DNA of 64,000 bases from Trichuris trichiura (GCA_037903355.1 JBAJFE010000004.1:868001-932000); one strand, 5' to 3'. Positions 37,789 through 50,970 are shown, counted from the first letter of the stretch. Translations and numbers: made by a program. Notes: generated from the letters alone by a model not told the origin.

Positions 37789-38139
37789 ATGGCAACATTT
37801 GAAGAAACTGCTCAACAACTAAGCGAATTAGTTGAACTTGTTACGGCACAATTCAATGCACCTACACAAATCGATCTGGAAAAAGCATCCGTTCCAACAT
37901 CATCCCCTAAAGCACCTTTAGTAGCGATAAACTGGCGCGCAAAAATATTACCTATTATAGAAGTTATGAATTTAAAGTAATTATGCCTTGCAGGAGTGGA
38001 AGGCCAACATGTGCAAAAAGTTGCTCAGTTTTTCCCATTGATGAAATGTTGAAACAACGATGTAAGCAAACAAACGCGCATAAAATGCTACCAGTTTATT
38101 GCTGTAAAAGCACGGCAAAAGGAGGCCATTTTACAGTAA
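37789..38139 (+). CDS. Probable 64-residue three-exon protein, unrecognised
   Basis: I do not recognise the family. Exons 37789-37920, 37994-38027 and 38111-38139 join in phase (44 codons, then 33+1 nt, then 2 nt plus 8 codons and TAA). The introns are 73 and 83 nt with GT-AG ends, the first ending CTTGCAG. The protein begins MATFEETAQQLSELVELVTA, is acidic and helical at its N-terminus, and ends KKLLTRQKEAILQ. An AATAAA signal lies about 28 nt after the stop (near 38167). The stop of SAE1 is 110 bp further on the other strand, so the two genes converge. The short heptad-like start suggests a coiled-coil subunit of a complex; that is conjecture. Confidence 0.42.
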
Positions 38140-38248
38140 ATAATTCGACCTGCGACAATGGAAAACAATAAAAACATGTTGCAATGCCATATACTTAAAC
38201 AAAATGAAGTACATATTGCGAAATTAGAAATATGATGGCCAAAAAAGC

Positions 38249-39695
38249 TTAGTTGAACAGTAAACTTTGCATTTCTGGCACAGCAAATGCTGGAACAACT
38301 CTTCCATTGCAGGTTGACATGTCGGAAATGTAAAATCTCGTTTGTCCCAAAAAGGTACCCTCGGAAAGCGCCTAAATTATTCAAATCAATCGGGAATACG
38401 GTCTATCATGACTACAGTAATTACATTGGTTATTTCTCCACAAACGATTCCGCTGATAATTGGTATTGGAACAATGCTTGTAAGACTTAAACGCCTGCAA
38501 AAAACTCGTAAATCAAAATGCAAAAAATAGGAATGCATAAATACGAAATCAGTTCGCTGCCAAGAGACGATCCAGCCTCGCCTTCTTTTGTAGAACTAAC
38601 AAGAACCTGAGCATCTTTTGGGCTCCAACGTCTACCGGCGCTTTTTTCAAATGCAAGTACAGCTAAAATCTTAGACAATTAAACGATGCCACCAAAATAT
38701 GGTAATATTTTGCGCTTACAACAGATTGCCGAAAGGCAATTTTTGAGACGACGAAGTTGGTGGCTTCTGAACTCTGCCTCGGACGCTGGAGATTCAGAGG
38801 TCACAATTTTTAGCTGAAAGATACTAAGGACGTTAAGAAAAATTGACAACGGCTAAAAATTAAAAATACTTCTCCCATTTTTCCATTTTGCAAAACTTCA
38901 CCATTTACATCCTCCGCGTCAGGCAAAGGGACCTCAGGTCTTTCTCGCGACGTTATACTGTAAAATAGAACTGCAGTAGAATTGAATCGGTAAGACTGTA
39001 CGCGTAACAAGTTGATCGCCACAGTTTAGAGTTAGAACTAACTTTTCGCATTCCTTTTGAAAGTCAAGAATTCCGTACGCATAACTTCCATAAAGTGACA
39101 ACGAGCAAAAATGAACCTTCAGCTTTCTGCACAACTTGCACGCACGATTACACGCTGGCTGACTTTGATCAGTTAATATAACAATAGTATAAGGAGCGAT
39201 ATCTTCTTCGCATAGAGAGTCGACCGGTTTATCCAATGCGTCAACTTTAACAAACGAATTCATGGACTTGCATGCTTCCAAGGATGCAGCAGCCCGCTTA
39301 AAAGTGAAACTTTGATTAAAAGAAACGGAACAAATTCTTTTCCATTTAAAATATGCTTACTTGCTTTCCAACACACTCTGGGGTTAACAAGATGGACTGA
39401 TTGACGTCAGCTTCCGTAACAATTGCCGTATCCAACAACGTTAGCCTACGGATTCCCGCCAGCAGAAGATTCTTTGCTGATTCAGCTCCCAAAGCTCCAA
39501 GACCAACTAGCAGAACATCAGATTTCATTATTCTAAAATAACGAAAAGATACCACGCAAGTTTACCAAAAACGATAACTCTCAAGAAATTGCATTACCTG
39601 CTTTGTCCTTTGAATCCCCATATTCGAATTTGCCGATCGTACAAAACTGCTTCTTGCTTACTTAACGATTTTTCATTCGAATGCGCGGCTTCCAT
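38249..39695 (-). CDS. SAE1: SUMO-activating enzyme subunit 1 (SAE1/AOS1)
   Basis: Eight exons on the minus strand: 39598-39695, 39361-39532, 39043-39296, 38870-38957, 38720-38813, 38545-38662, 38425-38494 and 38249-38371. All join in phase with GT-AG introns of 50-85 nt, giving 338 residues (human SAE1 has 346). An N-terminal YDRQIRIWG motif is followed by the Rossmann loop GLGALGAESAKNLLLAG with LTLLDTAIVTEADVN. A middle part and a VLAFEKSAGRRW segment come next, then SIVPIPIISGIVCGEITNALS, the adenylation-domain end. SAE1 pairs with UBA2 to adenylate SUMO; the catalytic cysteine belongs to UBA2, so its absence here is expected. The acceptor and donor of the 38870-38957 exon are the least certain. 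The gene appears intact. It converges with the 64-residue gene at 37.8-38.1 kb. Confidence 0.95.
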
Positions 39696-41681
39696 TTTTC
39701 TAAGATTTATTCAATCCGCCGGAAAACGCAATCTTTGAAGAATACAGTTGAACTAGACGGATTGGCAGGTTCGTCGATAGAGTAGGAGCTTTAACAGTTG
39801 CGGATTCCCTTTTACGCATAGTTATCTTTAAATTGCTTAAGTGTAGCCCCTGAATTAATGTTAATCGCGATTATGATTTGCTGTTTGAAAGAATATCCGA
39901 CAGTATAGTTTTACTACTTTATCAGAAAATAAAGTTGATAGCTAAAATTCAACGTTGGCTATTTGAGTGGGGCTAGAACTAAATCTGCAATGGTTTATTG
40001 AGTGCGATGTGAAAAATGCTTCTTTAGAACAAAGTCGGAGCCTTCCAACTGTTCCCAATACGCTCGGGACGTATTATCAGGCTCGATTCTAAGGCTTAAA
40101 TTTTATTCTGAATACACGTTTCGAATAAACTAAAAATTTGCCTTAATGCAGCACAAATTTTGTTTGATTTTCAGGTTAGCTGACAACGTCAAAACGTGAT
40201 TACTTTAACGGGAGTACACGTGGCGAGTAATTAGCCCGACAATTTGAAAATTGATTTGCAGGTTCAGGTGTATCTTCGTACTTTTCAGTATTTCTCTATT
40301 CCTAAGTGGAACCGCTGTTCCAGTTTATATTTGTTCGTTTGAAAATATAATAGCCGCTATATTCAGTGAGCTGATTGCTTCCGACTATAAATGGAAGACT
40401 GCGTGTGCATGATCCAAGGCTTACGCCAAAGTGGCTGCCACTTCTCCCTTTATGTAAAACCACTACAGTTCGATCTCTTATTAATATTATTGACTAATGC
40501 AAATTTTCGCGTCAAAATGAACGCATCAGTTATGCGTGTTAGTATCATTCACGTTTGACGCGATGCCAAGAATAGTGTCACAGGTTGTAATGCGGTTTAT
40601 CTCTTTGAGCTCGTATTCACACCGGCTACTAGTCGCTGTTTTTCGTTGGTTGTTTGCCCTTTTTGCTCTCTTCAAAGAATCTGACAAATTTATCAAAGAA
40701 AGTGTCGCTTCAGTTGTAGTTCTTCATTCTATTAAAATGTTTATCGTTCAGTTCATGGTCATCATTACTTAAAGTGAGTTCGATTAATCACTTGTTTTTA
40801 AAACTCAATCATACAACACGTAATCTTTTCGTTTCTGTGCAGTTATTGATTCGTGTGCTTGTAAGTTGCTTCCAAAAGAGATCGACTGCCTTGGTTTTGT
40901 GAGTCTGGAATAAATCCTACGGGTCGTCGGCAAGAAAATTCCATTATAGTATTAGAAGACAATTTCTTTCGTTCTAATTGGCTTACAGCCAGCGACAGCG
41001 ACTAATGAAAGAGTAGCGGCCACGTCTGTGCCATTAAGTCTCATTTTCAAAAATTCAAAGTAAATATTTAGTTTCTCGTAGCTTTTAAAAAATAGTTGAT
41101 CGAGTTTTGCAGGGGAAGCATAGTATCACTCGTTTGCAGGAATATTTCCATAATCATTAGTGCTCCTTCAACCTTACCGTTGCATTGATCAGCTGCAATA
41201 TAATAACCCTGCAATATAGCAGCCTCTGTTACCCATATTGAGTTTTCCAATCCATCGCTTATCGCGGAATTCGAGAATTTTGCATTAGCACGGGTGGTTG
41301 ATGAAAAATAGCCACTTCAGAGCGAGTTTGAAAAGTTAAGAATTTTAAGTTAGATTTTTCGGGGTCATTTACTGCCGAATTCTCCGCGAAGTTTAGGCCG
41401 AGCGAGCGGTGCATAGTTTCGTAACGAGAAAAGCCTTCAAAATTAAATTTGAATTTTTTGTGAGTTTCGGATAGCACCTGCTTCGATTAAGCTTGTCAGA
41501 TAGTGGCTTCAGGTTTTAATTGAGTTTATAAGAGTGGCATGATGGCGGTGTCCGTTGCTTTTCGCTAAATAATGGCTAATAAGGAATAGTTAAATTAGGC
41601 ATGTAACCAAATTTCCGTGAAGTAGTACGTATGACCACCCTGATGCGATTTGCAGTGTACCAAACGCATTGATTTCCCTAC
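39696..41681. other. Upstream of SAE1, no gene recognised
   Basis: It contains the SAE1 promoter. Two short minus-strand open frames (41068-41250 and 41259-41477) were considered and not accepted. Confidence 0.5.
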
Positions 41682-42007
41682 ATGCCAAATGTCTATGAGA
41701 GGAGGTCAGAAGCTGATGCGTTACGTCAAATCAATCAGTTACTGAAGGCCCATTTCCTGGTAAGTCATCTACTTTCGGTGGGACTTCCTCTGCTTGAAGA
41801 GTAAATATTCGTCAGGAGAGTCTTATCTTAGATTCACGTTAAAGTTTATTACGAAAATTAAAGCGATTATTTCTCCATCACCAGGATATGTCCTATATTT
41901 GTGACTGGCATAAGTCTACAAACAAAAAATATTCAAATATAGACTTGTATACGTCAGGCAGATTCGACAAGACTGAAGAGAATCTTAAAGGCAAAGATAC
42001 AAAGTGA

Positions 42008-45000
42008 AATCCTTGTCCCATCCAGTAGCTGCTAGGCTGAATGGTTCTAAGAATTCTTGAAATGCCCATTGTCTTATTTTTGGCAGTTAGGTAACGCTTA
42101 TCTAATTTTTGACGTCGTTTCGTTTGGCTAAGCTTCAGAAGATTTTTAAACAGACAGCTGTCACGAGTCCGCAACTAATCCCTTTATTGCGTCTTACGAA
42201 AGTTGAAAATCATCTTTTGGTGCATACATGAACATTATTTCGTTAAGCTTTTTCATCCCTTAGATAAGCATTGCTAGGCTGATTTGGATTTTTAAAACTT
42301 CTTATCCGTCTTTAGTAGTCCGTCACCGCTTCTCTATCTTTAGCATTTTGTGACGCTCAGGTTCGATAAACCTTCCGCGCTCGCCTCCCTGTTCATGAGG
42401 GAAGCACGCTGGCCATCACGTTCTATCTACTCTTAAGCCTATGCGTAGACAAAGGATTTAAATTTGGGATTAGGTTTTCGTAGCAGCAGAACTAGACGGC
42501 GAAAAAAACAAGTTTTCTACCATAAAGATTATGTTTAGGCTGCGTTATAGCCGGCTAATGATTGGTGGAGAGTAGCCAGATGTGGGTTACCGAACATGAG
42601 CATCAAAAAATGCCAACTGTAATATGGCGGGGACGGGTGATTAAAGACCCGTCCCTCTTTCAGAGTGGGCGATTAGCAAAATAATCATTCAGATGTTTTA
42701 AGCGGCCTTGCTACTAGTTGCTGCCGGCGCGGATTGAGTACCTAGTAAGTTTCTTTAGCTTTTCGGCACCTTTGCTGTATTATTTAGTGCTTTTTATGGC
42801 GACAAGTAGTGATTACACTCTAGTTCGATAATCGCTATGTTAGAAGTATATTCTACCAAATTTAGTCATCCCGCCGGTAAAACTCTCTTTTAGAAAAAGC
42901 GCCAAGTCCTTAAACTTTCAATATGCGAGGCATTTCATAGTAGCCCAAATCGTTTTCTCGACTACAAGCAGAATAAGCGAGTAAGAAAAAGACGTGTTGA
43001 TTATTTCCTGTTTGATAATGTTAGATCTTTGCCGCCGGTTTATAGATTTGTCTGCTGCTGGTGGTGAAGTTTTTCCTCTTGCTTTTGTCAAGCGGCACTT
43101 GTGTGCATGCAGCTTGAACAACCTGTCCCTCATTTGATTAACCTAGGAATGTCCAGTTAATCGATCTTGCTTCTGTTCGTCCTCTGAAAACTGAACTTTG
43201 ATGTCCCTTTTCTTTGGCTATTCTGTATTGCGTTAATACTTTATGAGCCAATTGGTTTCGCTTGGGGAATAATCACTCTGCTTTGATTACCCTGAATAAG
43301 AAATTATGTTTCTTAGTTTCGTTTCTTTACAAATCTATGCGTGTCTTTCTAATTATTGATACGACTAGGTGTACTAACAGGAAATTGAACCACGTGAGAA
43401 CATCGACATCTCTTTTCAGAAGTGATATGTCTTATTCGCTTTAAACTGTAAAGCCTCGCGTAAGTACCTTCGTAAAGCAAGATGGTTTTACACTGAGCGT
43501 AATAACATGAAATCTGTTCACACAAATGAAGACTTACCGTTAGCTCGTGATAGCATTACGTCGGTAAGTACAACCTTTCAAGGAGAATAAACTTTAATGT
43601 ACTCATTAATTTTTATGTACTCATCCTACATTCTTTAAGTAATGCATAAGCAATGTTCCAGAGTTTTGTACCGCTCCTGCTCTTTCGCAAGACTATAAAA
43701 GGCGGTATTTTTCCGCTGTTCTCAGTCTTGTTTTTCTGAAAAGCTCCTGAAGCGCATAGCATTTCTTGAACAGTAAGTTTTGCTCTTCATTGAAAGTATT
43801 ACTTCTAAGCAGCAATATTATAATCAAAACACTTGATATATGGTTTATGTAGTGAATTCAGAGGGCATTTGCCATAACATACGACTTTAGAAAAGTGGGA
43901 TATCTTAGCTGTTCCTGCCGCTTGGCGAATAAACGATTGGCTCATCGCTAGTTAGCGCATGCTCTTCCATAATTGCATAATTGTGTTGGTGATTTCTGCA
44001 CAGGTTCAAAAATCACAAAAGCCTGCACCTTTCAGTCAGCTGAAATAAGGGTAAGCATGCAAGAAGGGTGCCTGCTGAAGATTGATTTCGTTAGGTAATG
44101 CTGCTTACTTGCCCATCAGTTTAACTATACAGGGTTCAATTACTTGAAAAATAAAATCGGTCACTTCCCGTTATCGTTAAATGAAAATTGTGAATTCAGT
44201 GTTGTTCAGGTATTCTATTGCACTTAATTTTTCAGTATTGCTGTTTAAACTGTTAAAGAAGAACGTCCTGATGACCGTATATGATGAGCAAGTACTAAAT
44301 ATACTAATAAGTCTCGGAATTGCTGAGGACAGTTTAGTTATTACCACAAAACGTCATTGTACATCATAAGATGTTTCGAAATTATTCCATTTTCGTTGCA
44401 AATGTTGTGTAAGCTAAGTAGGAAAAATTAATGCTCGAAAAAGATCGCCAAAAAGTTCAGAGTAATGTAATTTTTTATCATAAACGTATATTCGCTATGA
44501 TCGCTATAGTACGTTCGAAGTAACTCGATGTGCATAGCGTTTGTAGCTTTCCTTATTGTGCCTTAAAATCACCTGTAATTTCGTCATGAAAACCTTTTTG
44601 CAGAAGGTATATTCATGCAATTTAAATAAGCTTGTTACAGTTTTAATGACTTTGTCGGTCTTCTCAACAGCGATTCCCATAAAAATGAACAATACTGTTT
44701 TATCATTTTCCATAAACGCTGTTAGGTCGCTATTCGCACTGCAACCTTGTTCAAACGCTTAATGTTCCACTCTCTAAGTTATGCATAGCATTCATATAAG
44801 AGCGGATAGCGAAGCTTTCCTTTATTCCCGCTTCAGAGTAGTTTATCTGCCACATTTGCTTTGCCTCATGATGGAAACTTTTTGGGTTCATCGTTATGTA
44901 ATAACATTCCAATTAAGTCAACTTTGCCAAGCTGGCATATTCTTTCGCTAACTTGAGTATGATGCAGTGGCATTACCATTGCAACATGGAAATTGACCAG

Positions 45001-46885
45001 CCAAGGTATGACGTGATATTTTGAAAATAAAAGACGAGAAATAATTTCATCAAGCAGAATATTGCAAGTTAAAGGCATATGTGGTAGAAAATGTTTCCGG
45101 CTTAGCCTATTTCCAAATTTTAACTAGTTTTTGCTGCGGCATTCTATAAAAACCTCATAACGCTTAAATTGGAGATAACCTTCATCTGCCCTTAAGCCGT
45201 AGAAATAGACGCCTGTAAGCAGATGGCTGAACGGGGTGAGCTGATGCGAAATCAATTTGATGTAAAACAAGTGAATGGCTTGTCTTTGTGAACAATCAAT
45301 GAACCATCTCAATGAATGAACTTGGAAACGCGAGTTGTATTTTTCATCTTACTTTTTTTTCCGCAGCTCATTACTTCACTGAGTGCATATATAGGACAAC
45401 GTCATGTTATTGCCAACAGCATGTTAGTGCGAGAAGCTAAAAAACTTTTCTACTTCATGAAAGTAGTGAAGTTTTGCTTTACTTTTATGAAATTTTAAAA
45501 AGCTCGCTCGCTTGCGACAGCTTATCTTACTACCTTGCGTTACGCATTGTTACTTGTTTAATCAGTCAACTCATTTGAATATTTTCGGGACTAATTAATT
45601 TCTCACTGAAGACTGGAACAAGAGCTTTTCGAAAGGTTTACTAATTTAAATAAGTCTGTAGGGGTCGCACCCTTGTGCGCCATTACGAAATTTTAAGCGC
45701 CCATGAAAAAGAGCATTATTTTCATTAGCTGTTCGACCATTGCTTTCAATGGTAATAGCTATACGCGTTTATTGCTTGTCCGTCATTTTAAATTGTCCTA
45801 ACATAGTGCCCATTGCTCCTTGAATAATTTAATAGCTCCTTATCAGAAATAAAGCGCACCGAATTTGGGCATTCCGATTAGTCTCAGTGCGACCATTATT
45901 GATTTAATTGAAAGTTCTCTTCATCCATGCTAAACAACTATCCGTAATCATTTCAACTTAAAATGTCTGAATGAGTTTCCTTCGTTGCGTCGTTTTAAAA
46001 AAACATTTCTTTATTGCTTGTAGTCTTATGGTGGAGATCGGTGGCTGCCTTGCTGCTAGCTTCCAGGCTGTCCAAGGAGTGGTTTGACGCTGCATACAGG
46101 AAAGAGATGGAGAGGTTTTGAGTTACAACAGCATCAGCTTGCTGAGCGTCTATCCTTCTTTTGTTTCACCAAATGAGTATGTGAAACATAAAACCAGTGA
46201 TGAAGCCTTTCGGGGTTTATTTCTTAGAAACATAGAGCTCATATTGATCCCACTCGTCGTCTTGCGCTTAGTGACACTTTCCATTTTATTGTTTGTTCAA
46301 ACTTCTCTTTCTCTTCGCCCGCTACCTGATCCTGTGCTGAAATAAACTGTGTCCTATAAACTTTCTGGCTTGCGAGAAAATTTAGTTTGTTACTTATTTG
46401 CGCTATATCATATTTTTGAGAAAATTAAGCTTTTAACTAAAGTAGGATACAAGGCGTGGTGGCAGATATTCATCAGTGAATAGACTTGCTGGAAACATTC
46501 ATATTATTGCGAAATCGGCGCAGCAAGATGGTATAGCTTGAAATAATTTCAGATTTAGCAGCCAAGGAGCCCACGCTCAGTTGATATATGCATTTATGCT
46601 GTCAAACAAAGGATGTTTGATAGAAGTCCTCAGCAATAAAGCAAATAATCCACAGTCACTTTATCGGCAATCATATTGCAAATGCAGTTGCCCGGAACAA
46701 AAGCATTAAGGCTTCGTTTTGCGATGCAATTTTTTCTCTTTCAGCTAGGCTTGAGGGTGAGCCAGTGATTAGTGCATCGGTTCACCTTAATATATATATT
46801 GAAATTTTACTTTATTCTGCATATTGTGAGGAAGTGAGAAGCAAGCACTTTTGATTAATAGAATAACGCTCTGCTAGCAGGGTCG
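42008..46885. other. Gene-poor AT-rich interval
   Basis: Nothing is securely identified. A short ATG exon-like run at 43507-43563 with a GTAAGT donor is within chance expectation. Confidence 0.5.
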
Positions 46886-47112
46886 ATATACCGTATATTA
46901 CGGCCTATAAGAACACCCCTCTACCTGAGTAATGGGTAGTAATGATTGGCCGAGTTAATCACTTAGTGAGTCTAATTGAGGTAGAAGAATTGCTGTTCAG
47001 CTCATAGGACTAATAAGTCGAATGCGAGCCTAGGAAGTACCAACTGGGCCAATTATTACCACCCATTACTTAGGTAGAGGGGTGTTCTTATAGGCCGTAA
47101 TATACGGTATAT
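46886..47112. mobile_element. Inverted-repeat element with ~62-bp TIRs
   Basis: The left arm begins ATATACCGTATATTACGGCC and continues through ACACCCCTCTACC and AGTAATGGGT. The right arm, ending at 47112, is its near-perfect reverse complement. About 100 bp of unrelated sequence lies between them. There is no coding capacity, so it is MITE-like. The palindromic, TA-rich ends hide any target duplication. Confidence 0.75.
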
Positions 47113-47545
47113 AGATAGATAGTTTTTCAGCAGCTTGCAAATGGAAACGAGCGTACGGAGAGAGTGAAATAGGAATTTTAATTCTTGAAATGTGTATTTC
47201 AATTTAATTAAACCATTCTTTTCGTCCTGTAAGGAAATCGTGATTAGCCCGCATTCTTACGCTTAAGTTAGAAGGCAAAAGCGCCACGCTGCATGATGAA
47301 ACATTGTTGCTGTTTGCTATATTGAAGGAATTCGTTAAATTAGGTAGCAATAATGCTCCTCTCATGTCCGTAGGTTAAATATACAATCCAATACAGATTA
47401 CGACATTTGGGTGACTCATTTTCATACACGCAGTGTCTGAGCACTCGTATACTCCTCCTGCCACGTGCAATGTTTACATCTTAACTTTTTGTGCAACTGC
47501 ATGGTTTTTCTTTCCTATTTTTTTTCTTAGCGGGTTTTTAAATTT
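47113..47545. other. Spacer between two inverted-repeat elements
   Basis: Nothing recognisable. Confidence 0.6.
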
Positions 47546-47780
47546 TTTTCTCCTAACAATTTCTTGCGGGATTTCCAAGTCGTTTTTAATTAACGTTTAT
47601 TGCATAAAATTTGACTACGAAGCTTTCAGGTCAATTGAGATCTGTCATCAGCGGGCGTGCGGCGCACATCGTGTTGATGACGGATCCCGACTGACCCGAA
47701 AGCTTCGTAGTCAAAGTTTATGCAATAAACTTTAATTAAAAAACGGGTTGGACATTCCGCAAAAAATTTTTTAGAAGAAA
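47546..47780. mobile_element. Long inverted-repeat element, ~105-bp arms
   Basis: The left arm contains TTTATTGCATAAAATTTGAC and CTACGAAGCTTTCAGGTC. The right arm contains the inverse with about 15% divergence. The centre, about 47639-47700, holds inverted GATGACGGATC/GATCTGTCATC blocks. No protein is encoded. A related fragment lies at about 52.3 kb. Confidence 0.75.
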
Positions 47781-49016
47781 CTGCGTGATTTAGTCATTGC
47801 AAATTATTCACCCTATGTATTCACTCGTTTGGTTTTTGCATATATGAATTTAACTTGACATAAGCAGTGAAGAAGGCCGCCAGCATACGAAAGATATATC
47901 CATCATTGTCTGCGGTGATTAGGTGATCAAACTTTTTGAATGAAGTACGGTTAACAAGACAATCGATTAGTTGTGATACATTACCATTGTAACAGATTCC
48001 TTTGATCGTTAATGCTAATGTTTCATCAATAGCTAACTTTTTCTATAAGCTTCGGCGAAAGCTATGAATAGCTCGTGGGTTCGCAGGCGATCGTAACACA
48101 TGATACTTGAAACTTTGAAAATATTCCCAATGTAAGGAATAGCGTCTCTTTTCATGCGACATAGTGGAGTATGCTTGTCCGAAAGTTGGCAAGTTGGAGG
48201 CAACGCTTCTTTTTTGAATTCTGTGCATTGCTTCTGCTTTAACTGCGAATACGTTTAACATTGAGCATAGATTTCAAGACTTAGAAATTTTTGTATGTTA
48301 TTGTGAACAACAATGCGTCTTTGTGGAAATATTAGTAACTCTATTTGTACGTCTATAAGTGAGCAGTGATTAAAGTTTGCCGATCATTCTCAATTTCCAA
48401 TTTAAGTTGTCAAATTAAGCAGTAGATGCAGCGGCAGTTTCCTTTGCAAATGTCAGTTTAAAGCAGTAGTTAACCACGCGTGCTCAACCCGTCCGTGATC
48501 TATATTCCCTTTAATTGCGCCACTTTGGTCCAATTAAATCAGCTGTAGATGCACAATATGTTCTAGCTTGTCAGAAGCTGCAATAAAACGAAATCGTGGC
48601 TCTAATCATTCGCTTTATATTACTTCACTCTTCAAACAGAAGTGACATGCCTGCTCGCTTCATTACTTCTTACGCTTGCACGTTCGGGCGTTCCTGCGGA
48701 GATAGGATAGGTCCGCAGAAAAAAGTTAATCAGCAACTTCTTACTTAATGTCTGCATGCCAGATTTTGCACGGTTGATTTAAGTTTCTGCTATGGGTTTA
48801 GCGATTGACCTTGCCTATGCAGCCAACGGAGATTTGTTGAGCATGTTTTCAAACTTGTTTCGCTTGAAGAAAGATAAACAATTGATCACTTAGATTTCCA
48901 GTAGCCTTTTTTAGCATATTACTCCTACACTACTGGCCTGATACTATTTCGGCGGGGAACAATAAATTACGACGCGCTTAAGCGAAAGATGGCTGTTATA
49001 AGGGCAACATTTCTTT
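47781..49016. other. Interval without recognised features
   Basis: AT-rich; short open frames only. Confidence 0.55.
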
Positions 49017-49284
49017 AAGAAGTCTTTCTAAAGACAGGATGTCTTTTAACAGGCTTGGGTTGTTTCATATTTGATGTTCTGATTCACGGGTTTGGCCTGT
49101 TGCTCCCCAACACTGCTGACGACGGAACAAGAGCAGTTCCGAAACGTACGGTATTCGATTTGTTCTGTAATTTCTCTAACAATTTGCTCATCCATTCGTT
49201 GGTAGGGCACTTTGCAGTTTACTTACAGGTACATCCAACAGGCCAAACCCGTGAATCAGAACATCAAATATGAAAAGAAGTCTT
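49017..49284. mobile_element. Fold-back element, copy 1, with 10-bp target duplication
   Basis: The element body is about 49027-49274, bounded by direct repeats AAGAAGTCTT at 49017-49026 and 49275-49284. The inner arms TTTCATATTTGATGTTCTGA (from 49063) and the matching reverse complement ending at 49275 are exact over about 45 bp. A GTCTTTTAACAGGCTT leader lies outside the left arm and is shared with copy 2. This copy lacks much of the second half of the palindrome seen in copy 2. Confidence 0.8.
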
Positions 49285-50820
49285 CTAGCTAATTATTTAT
49301 CCATTCAGCTTTTCATCTTTCCTTTCAGCAGAAAACATTTATTCCCCACAGCAAAGCTTAATCGTTTAAACCTGCGTATGATTTCTATGCATATTATGTT
49401 GCGATGACTTCAGTTAATTTCAAATCATACACGTGCTTGCAACTTAGGCCACTTATAATGAGCTTGAGAATAACCGCTTAGAATAGTTCATTGAAAGGAT
49501 CAGTTGTTGATCACCGTAGTGTTTATAAATTCTGTTTCCTTCTTTATTGGGCATTTTCTATGAAATGAATAATTCTGCGCCAAAAAATGTACATAGCGTG
49601 CAAACGAAAACGTATACATGGAAAAATAAAATTAGTAATTTTGAAGCTCAACTTACGCAACTCATTTTAGCCGAATCAATTTTTTTTCTATTGCGAAGAA
49701 ACTATCGCAAGTCTGAAGTTCCCATGGACGTGCTAAAAAGCATCGTCGTTCTTTCGGTCGTAAGGCGCGGGAGACAGAATATTTAAGTTCCGAAAGCGCC
49801 TTGTCTATTTTTTCTTTTGAATATTCAAAGAATGAGTGATCCATCACAGTTATTCTTGCAACGCGAGACTTTGCCTTTTATGGAAAATCGAGTCTTCAGA
49901 CTTTTTCCTTAGTCATTTCCTTTGGTCGTTTAATGGAATGACATGGTGTCAATCGAGTTAATTCTGTTGCTTGACAATTCTGGCAGGTTTCTAGAATAAT
50001 CGAATAGCTAAAACTTCTTATAACAGTTCAGTCCCATTGTTCGCTGCCACGCGTAGGAATACAGTTATTCCGTCTTGAAAAGCTTCATCTCTATGGCAAC
50101 AAACGACGTTTAGCATTCCAGTGGTGAAGAGCATATTTATTTACTCATTCAGTACTTTCAATGTTTCAAGTTTCCAATCTCCATGCTTGCGGCGCCTTGG
50201 TTCGCTGTTTTGAGAAGAGTTCGTTTTGAAAATAGTGATCAAAAATACTTTGCCCCATTATTTCATTCGATTTTGAGAAAGATCAAAAGCGACAGTTTGT
50301 TGACACATAAATTGATTTTCGCAATGCACGTACTGAAACGAATAGGCAAGCTGTGTTTTTTTGCATAGAAAAGATCAATGTGAAGTGACTCGGTAAACAG
50401 AGGCAAAAAAAGCAATAGATATTTGTCAGAATTTTCTAAAAGCCCCTATCTATAAAACAAAAGAAATTAGCTATCCCCCTTATCTTTGTGAAAACTGTCA
50501 GGTGACGTAGGTAAGTTTTCTTAGCCGTTGGAAGCGACTATGTTGGTTCGAATATTTTTTTCTATACACAGCCTGCAATGCTCAACGTGAACATGAATTC
50601 CTGTAAAGTATTACGCAAAATAACGGTAAAAAATTGGTATGAAAATATTTATTTCGTTACTTAAGCTTATTTCTTCTAAGCAGCCGACTTTACTACTTTT
50701 TGGCAGTAAAATTTTCTTAACATTCTTTTTCATGTATCCAAGTCAACTGCTCAGCAAAGGATCTTTTCAATTACGCGCCTCACCGTTTCAGAAATGCAGG
50801 TTCCTTTCCGTAAAACATAC
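49285..50820. other. Interval without recognised features
   Basis: AT-rich; nothing recognisable. Confidence 0.55.
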
Positions 50821-50970
50821 GGCCATCCTGCTCTGTCCTTACCTCCGAGTATGCTGACTATTCTGTCATGCTTTTGCCTAAACCTAAGCCGAAATATAAG
50901 ACTTATTTTTAGGTTTAGGCTTAGCTTACAGCAAAACAGGATGACCGGCAAAGTTACAGTATGTCAGTGG
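50821..50970. repeat. Dispersed repeat copy with inverted TTAGGC-like arms
   Basis: GCCTAAACCTAA (about 50876-50887) and TTAGGTTTAGGC (about 50909-50920) form inverted telomere-like arms about 21 nt apart. The flank reads ACAGGATGACC and CGGCAAAGTTAC, blocks shared with the copies near 15.6 and 33.8 kb. Confidence 0.65.

Noticed and set aside
41068..41477. Two consecutive minus-strand open frames
   Set aside because: They are separated by an in-frame stop, with no splice solution that keeps both; within chance expectation.
43507..43563. Short ATG exon-like run with GTAAGT donor and a TATAAAA downstream
   Set aside because: Nineteen codons are too few; the next possible exon reads only a short apolar peptide.
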